Shown here one piece after another: positions 36,363 through 48,750 of a stretch of DNA of 64,000 bases. The translations under genes were made by a program, and so were the position numbers. Every line of letters starts with the position of its first letter. The first letter of the stretch is position 1. Source of the DNA: Peromyscus leucopus (taxonomy: Eukaryota > Chordata > Mammalia > Rodentia > Cricetidae). Below the pieces are notes generated by a model. That model had not been told where the DNA came from and did not search any database. It saw only the letters and a list, made by a program, of their open reading frames with translations. The stretch covers positions 86,876,936 to 86,940,935 of the forward strand of contig NC_051071.1 of NCBI RefSeq assembly GCF_004664715.2, in the 5' to 3' direction.

Positions 36363-36870
36363 CAGATGTCTTTCTGTCACATATTTGCAAATTGAAGAGA
36401 ATTCAGCTTAACTTCTGGTATCTGGAAGTTCCCAGTTAAACCATTATAGTAATTGAATTTTGTTTTTAATTCCAACATGATCAGCTTTTTATCATGCTTT
36501 CACCCATGAATTTTAGGGCTCATGCATTATTCTTGCCTGCATCATTTGTTATCCTGGTTGCCCCATGATCACAGGTTCATTTTTCTCCCTACATCCGATA
36601 GATGTTCTTCTCTAAGCTGGGCTTTCCCGCCACCCACCACTTACTCACACAATCTAATGGAATTATACTTGGTATACATCTGATCACTCCGACTGTCTGC
36701 ATTTGACTAGGGCCCCCTGAAGTTGTCTCCTGTGTCCTTTTCTTATATCACTATAATTTTTAGAATACTTCTTACTTTCTGATGCTATAGAATCTTCCAG
36801 GTTCTTCCAGGTTCTTTCCAAAGCACGTACATTTCTTTTATTAAATATTGGTATTTAGAAACCAAGATCT
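36363..36870. other. Unassigned DNA
   Basis: No gene or repeat recognised. A short direct repeat 'caggttcttccaggttctt' lies near 36798-36816. Confidence 0.45.
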
Positions 36871-37079
36871 GGGGCTAGCAAGATGGCTCCGTGTGTAAAG
36901 GACCTTGCTGCCAAGTTGCTAAGCCTGAAGACCTGAATTTGATTTCAAGGACCCACATGGTGAAAGGAAAGAACTCACTTCCAAAGGTCTTCATGTACAT
37001 GCATGTCTACAGACACACATGTGTGTATACAAAATGCACCCATGCACGCGCACACACACACTAAATGTAAATTTTTTAA
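36871..37079 (+). repeat. B3A SINE, plus strand
   Basis: The tRNA-derived head 'gctagcaagatggctccgtg', then 'aaaggaccttgctgccaagt', 'acctgaatttgatttcaagg' and 'acccacatggtgaaaggaaa', with a CA-rich tail. Confidence 0.85.
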
Positions 37080-37590
37080 AAAGAGCATAAAATCTGAGTT
37101 TTATATGTGACTATTCATAAAATAACCTATTCCATTTTTCCTACAATGTATTTACTTATTTTCTTAAATCTTTGACAGAAATATCATAATTGCTAATCTG
37201 AATGTTTACTAAATAGAGTATAAGATGTGTACTTGGACCCAGAGCTAAATATTTTATTTTGCCTTCATATGTTCTTCTTTTTCTTAGACTATTAAACCAA
37301 ATTCTTAATTTCCAAAGTTACTGTTCTCATGGAAAAGCTTTGGCCGATGAAGAATACTATGGTGGTGTCATCTTGGCCTGTGTATTTGCCCACTTGAATA
37401 AGTCATCTACAAGCCAAAGTTTCTTTTAAATAGACCTATTTTGATGACTTATTTGCTGAAATATGAGAACAAAGCCCTCTATTTGTCCTGTGTTTTCAGG
37501 CTAGTGTGAAATTTGGGCGAGAACGCTGTCTACTGCTCAGAAAGTGCAAAACCTCATGCAAGCTGCACAGCCCTCTGCTTGAAAATCCAA
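37080..37590. other. Unassigned DNA
   Basis: No gene or repeat recognised. Confidence 0.45.
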
Positions 37591-37599
37591 CTGATTATT

Positions 37600-37805
37600 A
37601 TTTTTTTGTTTTGTTTTGTTTTGTTTTGGTTTTCCAAGACAGGGTTTCTCTGTGTAGTTTTGGTGCCAGTCCTGGATCTCAGGCACCAAAACTACACAGA
37701 GAAACCCTGTCTTAAACCCAGCCTGGCCTCGAACTCACAGAGATTCACCTGGTTCTGCCTCCTGAGTGCTGGGATTAAAGGCGTGCGCCACTGCCACCCC
37801 ACCCA
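37600..37805 (-). repeat. B1 SINE with internal 32-bp inverted repeat
   Basis: A minus-strand B1 with a TTTTG-rich tail and 'gtgctgggattaaaggcgtg' near the right end. Short duplications 'ctgattatt' at 37591-37599 and 37806-37814 mark one insertion. Arms 37636-37667 and 37682-37713 are perfect complements separated by 14 bases. The right arm is an inverted copy of the B1 3' end, replacing the usual 'ctctgtagaccaggct' stretch. Confidence 0.9.
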
Positions 37806-37814
37806 GCTGATTAT

Positions 37815-38883
37815 TTTTAAAGATTTTTTTCAATAATTTGCTTAAAAATACTATTACCAATAATGTACTGATATTTTCTCAAACCTCCATTTACCTCTCA
37901 CTCTCACTGGCCTGGGTTTAGACCCCAACTTTTCCTACTTCGTGTCCCCAGTTGTTTCCTTTTTAAGTCAACAGCGAGAACTCAGTCAGTCTCAGGTTAT
38001 AAGGTGGGAATTGTGTACTGCTTCCTTTGCTCACCCTTTATTTATGACGTGACTAAAAATACAGTTTTGAACCAATTATATCTCAAGAGACAAGGGGAAA
38101 CCTTTCCTATCCCTATATCCTCTGTCATGACAGGGATGTTTCACAGGTGTTTGCTCTAACCAACACGTCCCAAATGAACAACACCTGATCAGGCCCTGAG
38201 TCCTTTGTTGATTAACCAAGTCTGAGTGGCAGAGGGACCACTGAGTGCCATTTAAAACCTGACTGTCAGCCCCCTCACCCTCAACTTTAAAATCAGGCAA
38301 CTCTGGGTGGAACAGGAGTCAGAAATTGCACTTTTTTTTTTTTGCAGTACTCATAGAAATTTTGTTTCATTTTCTTTGAAAATGTGGCATTTTTATATTT
38401 CCTCTAAGTGGAACTTCATTCAACACTCGGTAAGTTCTCTCATCTTTGGAAAGTTGTGTGTTAATTTCTCTCAGTGTTAATAGGCTCTCAGTGGATTGCT
38501 CACATTGTAGTCTTCAACCACACTGTAAGTTCTTATCAAAGTGCTTGATTGCCGTGGCCCTAATTTTTCCTTCTGGAAATTAACAATCAAAAATCAAAGT
38601 CTTATGTGATTATTATAGAGTTTAATGGACGGAAGATGACTGGGAAATGCCTGACATATAGAAAGCATTCCTGAGATGTAGGACTTTTGAGTTGCTCCTT
38701 GTGGATCGAGTCTTCCTTTGGATCCCATCAGCATTCTTATGTACTCTGGACCATTGGATCCATGTGTATTCAGCTGTCTGTGCTCAGTAAAGAGCAGAGC
38801 CAATTACCCTTATCTTACAGAGAGGTTGGAGTAGATGCCTTAATTTCCCAGGTTATGATGAAGTCAAAATAACATCCTCCCCT
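37815..38883. other. Unassigned DNA
   Basis: No gene recognised. T run at 38333-38343. Short frames on both strands have no motif. Confidence 0.45.

Positions 38884-38929
<46 letters not shown>
38884..38929. repeat. (GT)n microsatellite
   Basis: About 22 GT units next to an ID-type SINE. Confidence 0.97.
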
Positions 38930-38932
<3 letters not shown>

Positions 38933-38992
38933 TGAGCCTAGGTGTTCACACATACTAAACATGTGCTCTACCACTGAGCCACACCCTCGGCA
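38930..38992 (-). repeat. ID/B4-type SINE fragment, minus strand
   Basis: 'attgagcctaggtgttcaca' and 'catgtgctctaccactgagc' match the complement of the tRNA-derived head. Confidence 0.75.
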
Positions 38993-41900
38993 TGGGGAAA
39001 TATCTTCTAAAGAATAAGGATATATTATTATATTATTTTTACCATCTTACTATCTGTAATATTGATTTATGTTTCATATAGGAAATAACAAGTCTTCCTC
39101 CAAGTTTCCATAACAAGTTAAAACCTCACTAAAGTCCCTAGATAAGAAATGGCCTAAGTAAAAAATAACCCTGCAAGCTGCCAGCCAGCCCTTCTGCCTT
39201 TCTGAAGGACATGACTTATACACCCCAGGCGTACCCAGCCCCTCTCCTCCTCCTTCTTTCCCTTCCTAGTTGAATAAGTTGGTAAGGGGCCAAGAGACAG
39301 GGAGGCCACAAAAAATACCAAAAGAACAAGGGCCATCTAAGTATAGTAATGGATTAAGCAGAGCAAAAGTGTTCTTCATAACCAGACATGAATAGCTAGC
39401 TGAGACTGACCCCTGCTAGCATATCTCCTTTTAATCGTGTCTCTGTGTTCATTGTGAAAGTGTTTTCTGATGCTGGGGTAGAGGAAAATGGAAGTGTGAA
39501 GGTGGCTTCCTCGGCGAGGCGGGGGGGCGCGCTTTCCCCAGCTCTGGTCTGAGTACTGTATTAATTTGTTTGTGGAGAGAATGTTGGTCATTTAGTGCAG
39601 CTCTCACACTAAGTATATTTGAATCTCATTTTGACTTGGTAGATTTTGACTCAAACATGCATTGAGTTAGTTTATTATTAATCTTTTAGTGAATGCATTT
39701 TCCACCACTAGTCATACTCGGTGATTACAAAGTTCTGTGTTCTTTTATGTTAATGCCGGTCATTTTACAACTTCGGCTTATGCACAGGTATGTATTTGGA
39801 ACTACTAGAAGTTGTTTTAGGGAAGATACCACAGGTTCGTAGCTACTAAACTTTCATGAGAGATGCCTAGGTATGGCACTGCTGTCCTTGGCCTGCAGGG
39901 ATCTGAAATGTCTGGGCTGCAGGGCCCTTTTCGGCCCAGTGGCTAACAGCTTGTATGTATTACCATCTGACCGGACTGTCGTCTGCAGACAGAGGGTCAC
40001 GGGAGTCCTGATGATTTGTGCACAGGAATCCTTGGAATGATAAGAATAGAAATGCTTGTTTGTTTACTTCCTGTAGCTAAGAACAAAGCGGTCCTTCTGT
40101 GATTTCAGTCTTTTGGGTTTTGCGGTTTTTATCTTCTGCACGCCTTATTGACCATCTTTCTCCATAAGTGCCATGTCAAGTTGGACAGACTTTAATTACA
40201 ACAAGAAAGCTCTGCTCTGAGCTATACTGAATTATAAAATGATAAAATGCACAATATTAGACTCTCTGTGGCTTACATTTTTTAGCATTTTCACATGAGT
40301 TTTGCATATTCCCCACTGTAGATGCTAGCATCCATGCTTTGGTGGCCCCTCAGATACCTTTCAGAAAATTGATATTACCAAAAATACCTTGGGGTGACAT
40401 TTTGCCCTTCCTGGGAAGGGCTCCACTAACAAAATACTAAGAAACGAATGTGACTTTCATGAGTAGTGAGACAGGGATGTCACTTTGTGAGGTTTACAAG
40501 TGAACACTGCAGAAGGAAGACATTTCAGAGTGAGAGAGCCCATTTGCCAAGAACAGGGTTGGAATGAGACTGTTAGGAGGCATGCAGGGAACAGCTCTGA
40601 GTAGAATGAAGCTGAATCCTGCTGCTGTGGGATGGAGACATGACTAAACTCAATGAGTAATCACAGAAGAGGACAAAGGAGAACACTGTGGGAAAGACCC
40701 TGACCAACCGGGCTTCTGAGTCACAGGTGTTGGTGACTAAGTCCCCTGAGGCCCCAAACATGCCAAACCAAAGTATTCAATCACATGATTTTTGTAAAGC
40801 CAAAAAATATGGTTTCATGTCTCAGCTCTGTCAAAGACATCTGTGTATTTGTGGAAAATAACATGTGTTTTAATCCTAACATGTGGAAAACAGTAATTAT
40901 TTTCAGAGATTTTTGTAAAGATATTTTTGTAGAAGAGAAATATCATTTTGCAATACTTTATAAATTCAACACATATTATTATCTTTCTGTCTATTCTTAC
41001 TGTCAGCTTTAAGATGAGTGTCCACAAGGCCTGCTCCTTTCTGCCAAGTTAGGAAATGCAGCATCCTGTATCTGTCTTTGTGGGTTCACGGTTTTGTGTC
41101 TGTGGACACGGTGGTTTCTGTGGATTTGGTGTACTCCTTGGCATCTGAGTCCCTTCCCTATCTTTTGTTTTCTGGTCAATGAAACAAGAGTAGCTATGAT
41201 ATGGTTGGCTTCCCTTTTCTCTTCAGTTGATGAACAAGAGGTGTTCAGTCACTTGTCCAAATCAAACTAGTCCCCAAGCCATGAGACAGGCTACTCGTTT
41301 CTAGTTTCTTTTCTTTCCTTCAGTGACAGACATGCAGATTTTGTGAGGAAACAAAGTATTTGTTTCCAAAGAGTCAGTGTTAATGTGTCAGAGGTGACTA
41401 ATACCGTGAATGTGTCCAGCCAACTACCATAGAAGAAGTAAGGACACAGCCAGATAATGGCCATTGTGTCCCTAGGTTGACTCTTAAGACCATGTGACTT
41501 GAACCATGGTGAGCAGGGACAGGCCACACTCACGTGTATAATAGACTCCTTTTCCCTTGCTCCCTTGGCTCAGTTGTGGGAAACAGCGTTGGTGGATTGA
41601 TTGATACTTCCTCTGGTACCTGCTTCTTTCATTATTCTAAATGCGTCTGTTATGTTAGCGGTAGAAGGAAGACAGTCCAGAGCAGAGTGAATCTTACTTA
41701 TGTACTGAAACTGACTCCCACTCAACCCCCTGCCCAGTGCCTCTGCAGGTAGCTGCTCTCTACTCCAAGTGGGAATCTTTGGGGGATGTCACACCACCAT
41801 GACTGCTGTTATACCATGGTAACAGAAAAGGAAAATATCCTCTCCTAATACCCAGAGAAGATCTAGAATATTTGGAAATAAGTTCCCAGGGTCTACATTC

Positions 41901-42239
41901 CAACAACTCCAGTACGTCTCCTATAAACTACATTCCAAAAATATTCAGTAAAATCCCAACACCTGCTGCTATCTGTCTATAAACCAAGATGTAGCTACCA
42001 TAGCAAAAAAGCAATCTTCTACATTTTCTGCCCCCTCATACCCCCAAAAGGAAGCTCTGACAGCAAGGGAACAATCTCTGGGAACTTACCAATTAAAAAC
42101 TACTCACCTACATTGATTTCTTTTATTTGCTTCCAAATGCTTGTACTTTCACTGCAATGAGTCCATGCCATTCGTGATCTCGGAGATGGGAAGTCTTGGG
42201 TTGTCTTCCTTCCTTCTTCCTATTGTCCTCATATGCTGT
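38993..42239. other. Unassigned, mostly unique DNA
   Basis: About 3.2 kb without a recognised repeat. A short CG-rich cluster lies at 39510-39535 ('ggcgaggcgggggggcgcgc'). No frame in this block has a known motif. Confidence 0.5.
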
Positions 42240-42718
42240 GACATTATTTCTGGGAGACATGAGGAAGTCTAGGACAGATCTGAGTAATGATAGCACCAAA
42301 GCATGACTGGGTGAACCAGTGAGTTTATTTGAGTTCTCAAAGGAATATAGGTGTGGGTGACTTACAGGAGCATGGATGACTCAAAGGCAGCTGTGTCAAT
42401 GAAAGCCCAGCCCAGCATAGCTGATGGCTCATGAAGGACGGACCCCTGAAGCTCTCTGTACATCTTGCAGTCAGCAGCACATGTGGGAGAGTCTCCCTTT
42501 AGCATTTCCTGGGTCTTCAACAGTTTCTTTCCTGTGTGGGATGTTTCAGTTAGGAAGAAATGGTTCTATAGCACTTCCAGGTTCCCAGGGCCTGGCCATT
42601 ATGCACCTAGATTGTTGATGTTTCAGATGACATCTTTACCTGCCAGTACTTAGTTTTTGCTGAAATCCATCACAACTGGCCAAATGGTGTCAGGTCAGCC
42701 TTAGTAAACCATGATGTG
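42240..42718. mobile_element. Possible rodent LTR-like repeat, unnamed
   Basis: 'agacatgaggaagtctagga', 'gaaccagtgagtttatttga' and 'gacttacaggagcatggatg' are blocks I have met as a dispersed rodent repeat, but I cannot name the family, and the limits are guesses. Confidence 0.35.
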
Positions 42719-43090
42719 CTAATTAGTTTCTGTCAACTCGACACAAGCTAGAATCATCTGTGAAGAGCAGAGCTCAACCGAGAAAACCCCACTATTAGAT
42801 TGGCTTGTAGGCATGTCTATAGGATCATTTCCTTGATTAATGATTGTTGTGGGAGGGCCCAGCCCACTGTAGTTCTGGGTTGTGTAGAAAAGAATGCTAG
42901 GTGAGCCCAGACAGGTGAGCCAGTAAGCAGCACTCCTCCATGGTCTCTGCCTCACTTCCTGCCTACGGTTCCTGTCCTGAGCTCCTGTCTTGGCTTCCCT
43001 CAATGATGGACTATGAAAGTGTAAGACACATGGACCATTTCTTTCCCAGTTACTTCTTCATTGTTTTATCACAGTAACAGAGAAGTGCAT
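42719..43090 (+). mobile_element. MaLR-type LTR, plus strand
   Basis: 'tgtcaactcgacacaagcta' at the 5' side, 'attaatgattgttgtgggag', 'ggcccagcccactgtagttc', 'agtaagcagcactcctccat' and a 3' 'ttgttttatcacagtaacag'. The layout is that of rodent ERVL-MaLR LTRs. Confidence 0.65.
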
Positions 43091-44145
43091 GATGGCATAT
43101 GGCTTTCATCACACTTCTCTCCACTGCAGGGGCCTGTCCAGTGGCCTCTTGTTGTTGTCTGGCCCACTTAGGCTCGGGGAGGCTGGCCTTCCCCATGTCT
43201 TCTCCTAGCTGTGGACCTTCCTCAGCATGGCAGCCCCTCTTCTGCCCTTGTCTGTCCTGTTAGAACTTGTTTGGTCTCATACAGCCTTCTTCCACGTTGT
43301 CCCTGAAAATCATGTCACTCCACAGTCTGAGGCTTTAGAGAGCTTTCTTGCTGCACGATGAACTTGTCATTTCTAGAGTTCTGCTTCCTGGCCCAGCTAC
43401 TGAGCGACTTAGGTAGACTTTTCTCCTGACAACCCTAATGATTGGAAATGTTGGTAGACTGAAAACGCATGTAGCCTACTGAACCTCACCCCTTACCTTC
43501 CAGTAGCGTAGAGTGGCTTCCTGGTGTGATCATGTGACTTCCTGCATGCTGAGGCCCCTTGCCCAGTACCATAAGAGATTGTCACACGACTGTCACCAAC
43601 CTCAGAAGAGGTTAAGATTTAAAGTGCTTTCCACTGAATGCTTATTTTGTACCATCATTCCTTGAAAACAATCTTTGTGAGACAGGGTTTCTCACTGAGG
43701 CTGCCATCAAACTGGAACAACCCCTTTGCCTTAGCCTTCTGGGCACCAGGAAAGTTGTAAGCTGAGCCATTGTAAGTTCTGCTTGCTTCCGTTCCTAACT
43801 TCCCAGCCAGAGCTTTCTAACAAAGTAATTGGTTTAGAATTTTAAAGCCTTAATTGAAGAAAAATGAATATTTGGATTATGAAGTGATATGGGCACACTT
43901 AAAAATATGTACAATACACCATAGACACAGAATTCAGTCTATTAAACATATAAACATTTCCTACTGTAGAAATGTGAAGTGAGAACATGCTGGAGAACAT
44001 GTCTTTCTGAAGAGCCCCCTTTGGTCATCCTTTAAATGTGCTCAGGCCACTTTAAAAACGTGGCAGCATTTTTGTGCCTAAAACATGATATAGTCTGACT
44101 TGGGTGTGTTCATTTAATACAACCGGCTTTCATTTTGCTTTCTCT
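43091..44145. other. Unassigned DNA with a weak B1 relic
   Basis: Around 43677-43755 'gtgagacagggtttctcact' suggests a very old B1, but the match stops early. The rest is unassigned. Confidence 0.4.
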
Positions 44146-44520
<375 letters not shown>

Positions 44521-44794
44521 TTTCTTCCTCTGGTCTCCCTCTCTCCCTCCCACCTTTCCCTGAGTCTCCTGCTTCTTTCTCACCTCTTCTCCCCTCTCTG
44601 CCCTCACTCTCCTTCCTCATCTCCATTCATCCTGCTTACTACAATCTAAGAAATCACTTCCAGCACACATATCCAACGCATTCTCTCTCTTGTGTGTGCC
44701 TGCTCATGTGTGTGCTGGCTGGTGCACATGCCCGTGTGTGTACATGAGCCTGGCAGCCAGAGGGACAAGCTGTGCTGGTGTTCATCAGCTCCCA
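44521..44794. other. Unassigned, pyrimidine-rich and TG-rich DNA
   Basis: C/T-rich at 44521-44625, then irregular tgtg runs at 44688-44745, possibly the tail of the next SINE. Confidence 0.45.
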
Positions 44795-44997
44795 GCTACC
44801 TTTTTCTTTGAAGCAGGGCCTCTCATTGGCTTCTCCAGGTAGGCTAGGCTGCTGTCCAGACCCCAGGGACCTGCCCGTCACTGCCTCCCCAGTGCTGGCA
44901 TTGCAAGTGTGCACCACCACACCTGGCTTTTTACCTGAGGCTCTTGTGTTGGCAAGGTGAGCACTTTGCTGAATCTTCTCTTCTGGCTCTCTCTGTC
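44795..44997 (-). repeat. B4/RSINE-type SINE, minus strand
   Basis: 'gaagcagggcctctcattgg', 'gaccccagggacctgcccgt', 'ctgcctccccagtgctggca' and 'gtgcaccaccacacctggct' follow the B4 order. The head is diverged at the right end. Confidence 0.75.
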
Positions 44998-45351
44998 ACT
45001 TCCGAGTGTCCATTTTCTCCATCATGTCTCCCTTTTGAATGCGTTTAGAAAGTGCTGGCTCCTTGCGACTGTGTGTTGGGCAAACGAGCCGCACTTGCCA
45101 ATCCTCCCGTGAGTCTGCTTTGTCTAGGTGAGTTCCTACAGCTCACCGATTCAAGTCGGAACAGTCCTCAGCCGCTCACAACACAAACATCCCTGTGAAG
45201 ATGGAAACTGCTTCAGGATATACATTGTCTGGTTCAATTATTTAAAAGGGTAAAGTTATGATGTTTTATAAAATACTTTAAAAATAACTGTAAAACGAAT
45301 TAACATAACAGGCAGATGTAAGAATTTTGACTTTAAATCATCTATATAATA
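44998..45351. other. Unassigned DNA
   Basis: No gene or repeat recognised. Confidence 0.45.
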
Positions 45352-45357
45352 TGAGTC

Positions 45358-45804
45358 TGTAGATGTAACCAACTGTCTTATTAAATAAGAAACACAGAAT
45401 CAATGTAAAAGAGAAAACCAAGAGGTCAGAGCTCAGAGCTAAAACCTTACCCTTCCTCCTGCGGTGCTCCTAGCTCTCCGAAAGAGAGCTACTTCCTGTG
45501 TGTATGTCTTTAAATAGTCTTTCTGTTCTGCCTTCTCATTGGTTGTAAACCCAAACACATGACTGCCTCGTCGCTGCCTGTAAGTACAGCCCTCCAGGTC
45601 TTAAAGGCGTATGTCTCCAATGCTGGCTGTATCCCTGAACACACAGAGATCTACCTAGCTCTGTCTACCAAGCACTGAGATTAAAGGCGTGTGCCACCAC
45701 CGCCACACTCTTGCTATGGTTTTAATAGCTCTGACCCCCCGGGCAACTTTATTTATTAACATACAATTAAAATCACATTTCAGTACAAATAGAATACCAC
45801 CATA
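45358..45804 (-). mobile_element. Solo LTR, family A copy 3, minus strand
   Basis: Runs from 'tgtagatgtaaccaactgtc' to 'agaataccaccata' and is flanked by perfect 6-bp duplications 'tgagtc' at 45352-45357 and 45805-45810. The B1-like segment (complement of 'cctttaatctc...') lies about 45600-45710. No retroviral genes. Confidence 0.85.
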
Positions 45805-45810
45805 TGAGTC

Positions 45811-45949
45811 ATCTTATAACTGGAATTTAATACAGTTGAAAAACCCCATTTTTGCTTGTAATCAAATGTTTCTTTAATAATCCAGGGAAGATATTGGTTT
45901 AAGGTAGACAGCAAGCAACCTGTTTTGGGGTCCTAGACTTAGATGCTGT
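45811..45949. other. Unassigned DNA
   Basis: Short unique stretch, nothing recognised. Confidence 0.4.
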
Positions 45950-46350
45950 GTCAGCTTTCTAGGGTTGCTGTGAGGAAGGACCATACAAAATGGGGGTTTG
46001 AAGATCTGGAAACTGACTGCCTCAGTTCTGGAGTTCAAAATTGTGGTGTGTGTTGGCCACCCTCTCTGTACAGTCTGCAGGGGAGTCCTTCCTCACCTCC
46101 CTTCCCCTTTGTTTCTGGTGGCTGGTTAGCCATGTTTGAGATTCTCGGACGTGGGGCCACATAGCTCCAAACATAGAGTTCTTCCTGACCCATCTTCTAT
46201 CTTCGTGTGACTGCCTCATAAGGACCTCAGCCATATTGGACAGGAAAACTTTCTATTCCACTATGGTCTCATCCTCACTAATTATATGACAACAACTCTT
46301 TCCAAATAAGACCACATCCTGAGGTTACAAGGATTATGACTTCAGTGTTT
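45950..46350 (-). mobile_element. MLT1-like MaLR LTR, old, minus strand
   Basis: 'gtcagctttctagggttgct', 'cctcagttctggagttcaaa', 'cataaggacctcagccatat', 'ccaaataagaccacatcctg' and 'aggttacaaggattatgact' match the reverse complement of MLT1-type LTRs shared by placental mammals. Confidence 0.75.
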
Positions 46351-46427
46351 TGTTTTGCTTTTTTCAGAGAACACATTTATCCCAAAACAGGTAGTATGGG
46401 TTTAATTTTCATTTTCTCTACCATGTA

Positions 46428-46615
46428 GCGACATGACCTTTAGGAAATGACTTAACCTCACTGGAGACTCAGCTGTAATATGTAGATAATTATGATTTCT
46501 GTCTCATGGCACTGTGAAAATTAAACAGGACACTGCTTAGCAGAACAACCTAGGACACAGGCAGTGCATCTATACATTAGCTGTTGTTTAGTGATGTTCT
46601 GGTTGTTATTTTTAT
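46428..46615 (+). repeat. MIR SINE, plus strand
   Basis: 'gacatgacctttaggaaatg', 'acttaacctcactggagact', 'tgtctcatggcactgtgaaa' and 'attaaacaggacactgctta' follow the MIR order. Confidence 0.7.
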
Positions 46616-46891
46616 TCCTGCTGTAGTTGTTGCAGGAACCTAAGCTTAGCGTTTGGCTTATTACAATTGCTCAGTAAGTTTCTGATTTCAATTACTGGGG
46701 GCCCCTGTACTGTGTGGGGTGGGTACTGACAGTTCTCTAGAGAGCTGGGATGCAGTTAATAGTAAGGAATAGTTAATGTATCAAACCTTTAGTAATGTGT
46801 TAGTAACCCCAGTAAAAACTCATTGGTTGGCTAGGTTGGACTTTGGTGCAATCCTTACTTCAGCCTGTCGCAGGCTGCTTTTCTGGAGTGA
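46616..46891. other. Unassigned DNA
   Basis: Nothing recognised. Confidence 0.4.
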
Positions 46892-46892
46892 G

Positions 46893-46937
<45 letters not shown>

Positions 46938-46948
46938 TGTGTGTGTGT
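46892..46948. repeat. (GT)n microsatellite, one interruption
   Basis: GT units with a single TTT interruption near 46934. Confidence 0.95.
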
Positions 46949-48439
46949 TACACCTCCCCAGGAAAGTCTCTCTTCCTATAGCAGTGTTGTGGGGCATAGC
47001 TAAGAGACTGGATTAAAGTTTGGACAGACTGATTTTTTTTCTGAGTCATTACAAACATTTTTTTAAAACCTTATTTGGTTTTCATGTAAAAGATACAAAA
47101 CAAGGGCATTTGAATATTCTGTGATCATAGCATGCCATTCTTAAGAGTATAAATGATGGAAACAGAGGGGACTGATATCTGCTTCTGTGATCACAAGGAA
47201 ATTCAAGGGAAGCTAGTACTCCAAACAGTTCTTCACACTGAAGGGGAATACCAGAAAGGATTTGGACATGTTCTCTAGGTGAAGTGTGTGGGTTTTGACA
47301 GATGTGCTCACGGGAGGCCCGTCCTGTCTGGAAGAGTAACTGAGCACTGCCTCTGTTCTGTGGATCATAGGAGCTCCTCTGAAGTGCAGCTTCCATTGTT
47401 CCTGTACACAAAAGAACATTATGATTGGCTCCTGGACCTGTACTTCTTCACAGGCAGCTCAGTCAATTGTTCATTTTATAGGGAATCTCCCATCCAGTTC
47501 CAAAGAGGAGTTGGCCAAGAAGCCTATTTGTCAATTCAGAAGTGGCTGCCAAACCTTCAACAGACATCTGAGTGAAGAGAATGCCTGGGGTTCAGAATGC
47601 CTGGGGTGAAGGCAGACACCGCCTTTTGTTGTCATGATCAGCCACATGGAGATTCCTGCTCTCTGGCCTTTGGGAAGTAACATAGTCCATTACTGTCCGT
47701 TCTCCATAACTTTTATCCCATTTGTGGAAACAATAAGAAATCACTGCACACCACTGATGTGGTTTTCTGTTCTGTACCCAGCTGTCCAGCATTCCCCATT
47801 TTAAATTATTATTTTTTCTTCCTTCTTAAATGTTCCTTGTGGTTTTATTCTTGATGACATACATGCACCTGGTCTCTGAAAGTCTTAGAACCCTGGAGAC
47901 AGAAGACAACCTTGAAATAATTTTAACACTCAGGGGAGTTTATCAGCTCCTAAGGTAGTCCATGGACATGACTGGTGGTGCTGGGTGGCCAACCCTGGGG
48001 ATGATTGCAGCTGTGGAATTGATCATTCCAAAGATTCTCCACATTCATTCTTTTTCCCCTAGCATAATGCTTTGCCTCTTAGACTGTGTTTTCCAACAGC
48101 AAGGGACCCTTTTCATAGGATGATCTGGTTTAAAGTCTCACAGCCCAACCAGAATATAAGAGTTCCCTTCTCTTAGCACAGATTTGATCAAGTTCTTCCA
48201 CGGGATTTGATTAGCTCAGCACAATGGACCACATTTTAGCGACTGGCTGAGGTGATTCATAGTGAGGTAGTTGTTAATACATACCCAATGGAGGATTGCT
48301 GAGAGGAATGGAGCTCTAAGGAGTAAGTGTTATGTGGGATGCTAAAATCAAGAATTCCTAATGTGGTCAAAAAAAAAAAAAACCCAAAAAAACAAAAAAA
48401 AAAGACCTGCCCCAGGAAGCAGGAATCTCATTCAAGGAC
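46949..48439. other. Unassigned DNA with an A-rich run
   Basis: A-rich tract at 48369-48402. Frames at 47082-47609 overlap on opposite strands and lack a motif. Confidence 0.45.
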
Positions 48440-48750
48440 TCACCTCCTTTAGATTGGCCTGTGGATGTATCTGTAAAACTTGCTCATGATTTCTGATTGA
48501 TGTGGGAGCGTCAAACCCACTCCAGATGATGCCATTCCTGAGCAGGTGGCCTGGGCTGTATAGGAAATGTAGCTGAGCAAGCCATAGAGAAGCGAGCCAG
48601 TAAGCAGCGTCCCTTCGTGGTCTCTGCTTCAGTTCCGCCCTTAGGCTCCTTCTTGAGTTCCTGCCCTGGCTTCCCTCAGTGACGGATTGTGACCTTTCCT
48701 TGGCCAAGTTTGTTATGGTGTTTTGCTACAGCAATAGAAGGCAAACTGGG
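48440..48750 (+). mobile_element. MaLR-type LTR, plus strand, 5'-truncated
   Basis: 'tagattggcctgtggatgta', 'ttctgattgatgtgggagcg', 'gccagtaagcagcgtccctt' and 'gttttgctacagcaatagaa' match the family seen at 42719-43090, without its first ~80 bp. The A-rich tract to the left may have replaced them. Confidence 0.65.

Noticed and set aside
39510..39535. Second CpG island at the CG-rich cluster
   Set aside because: Only about 25 bp; it does not extend into a CpG-rich region.
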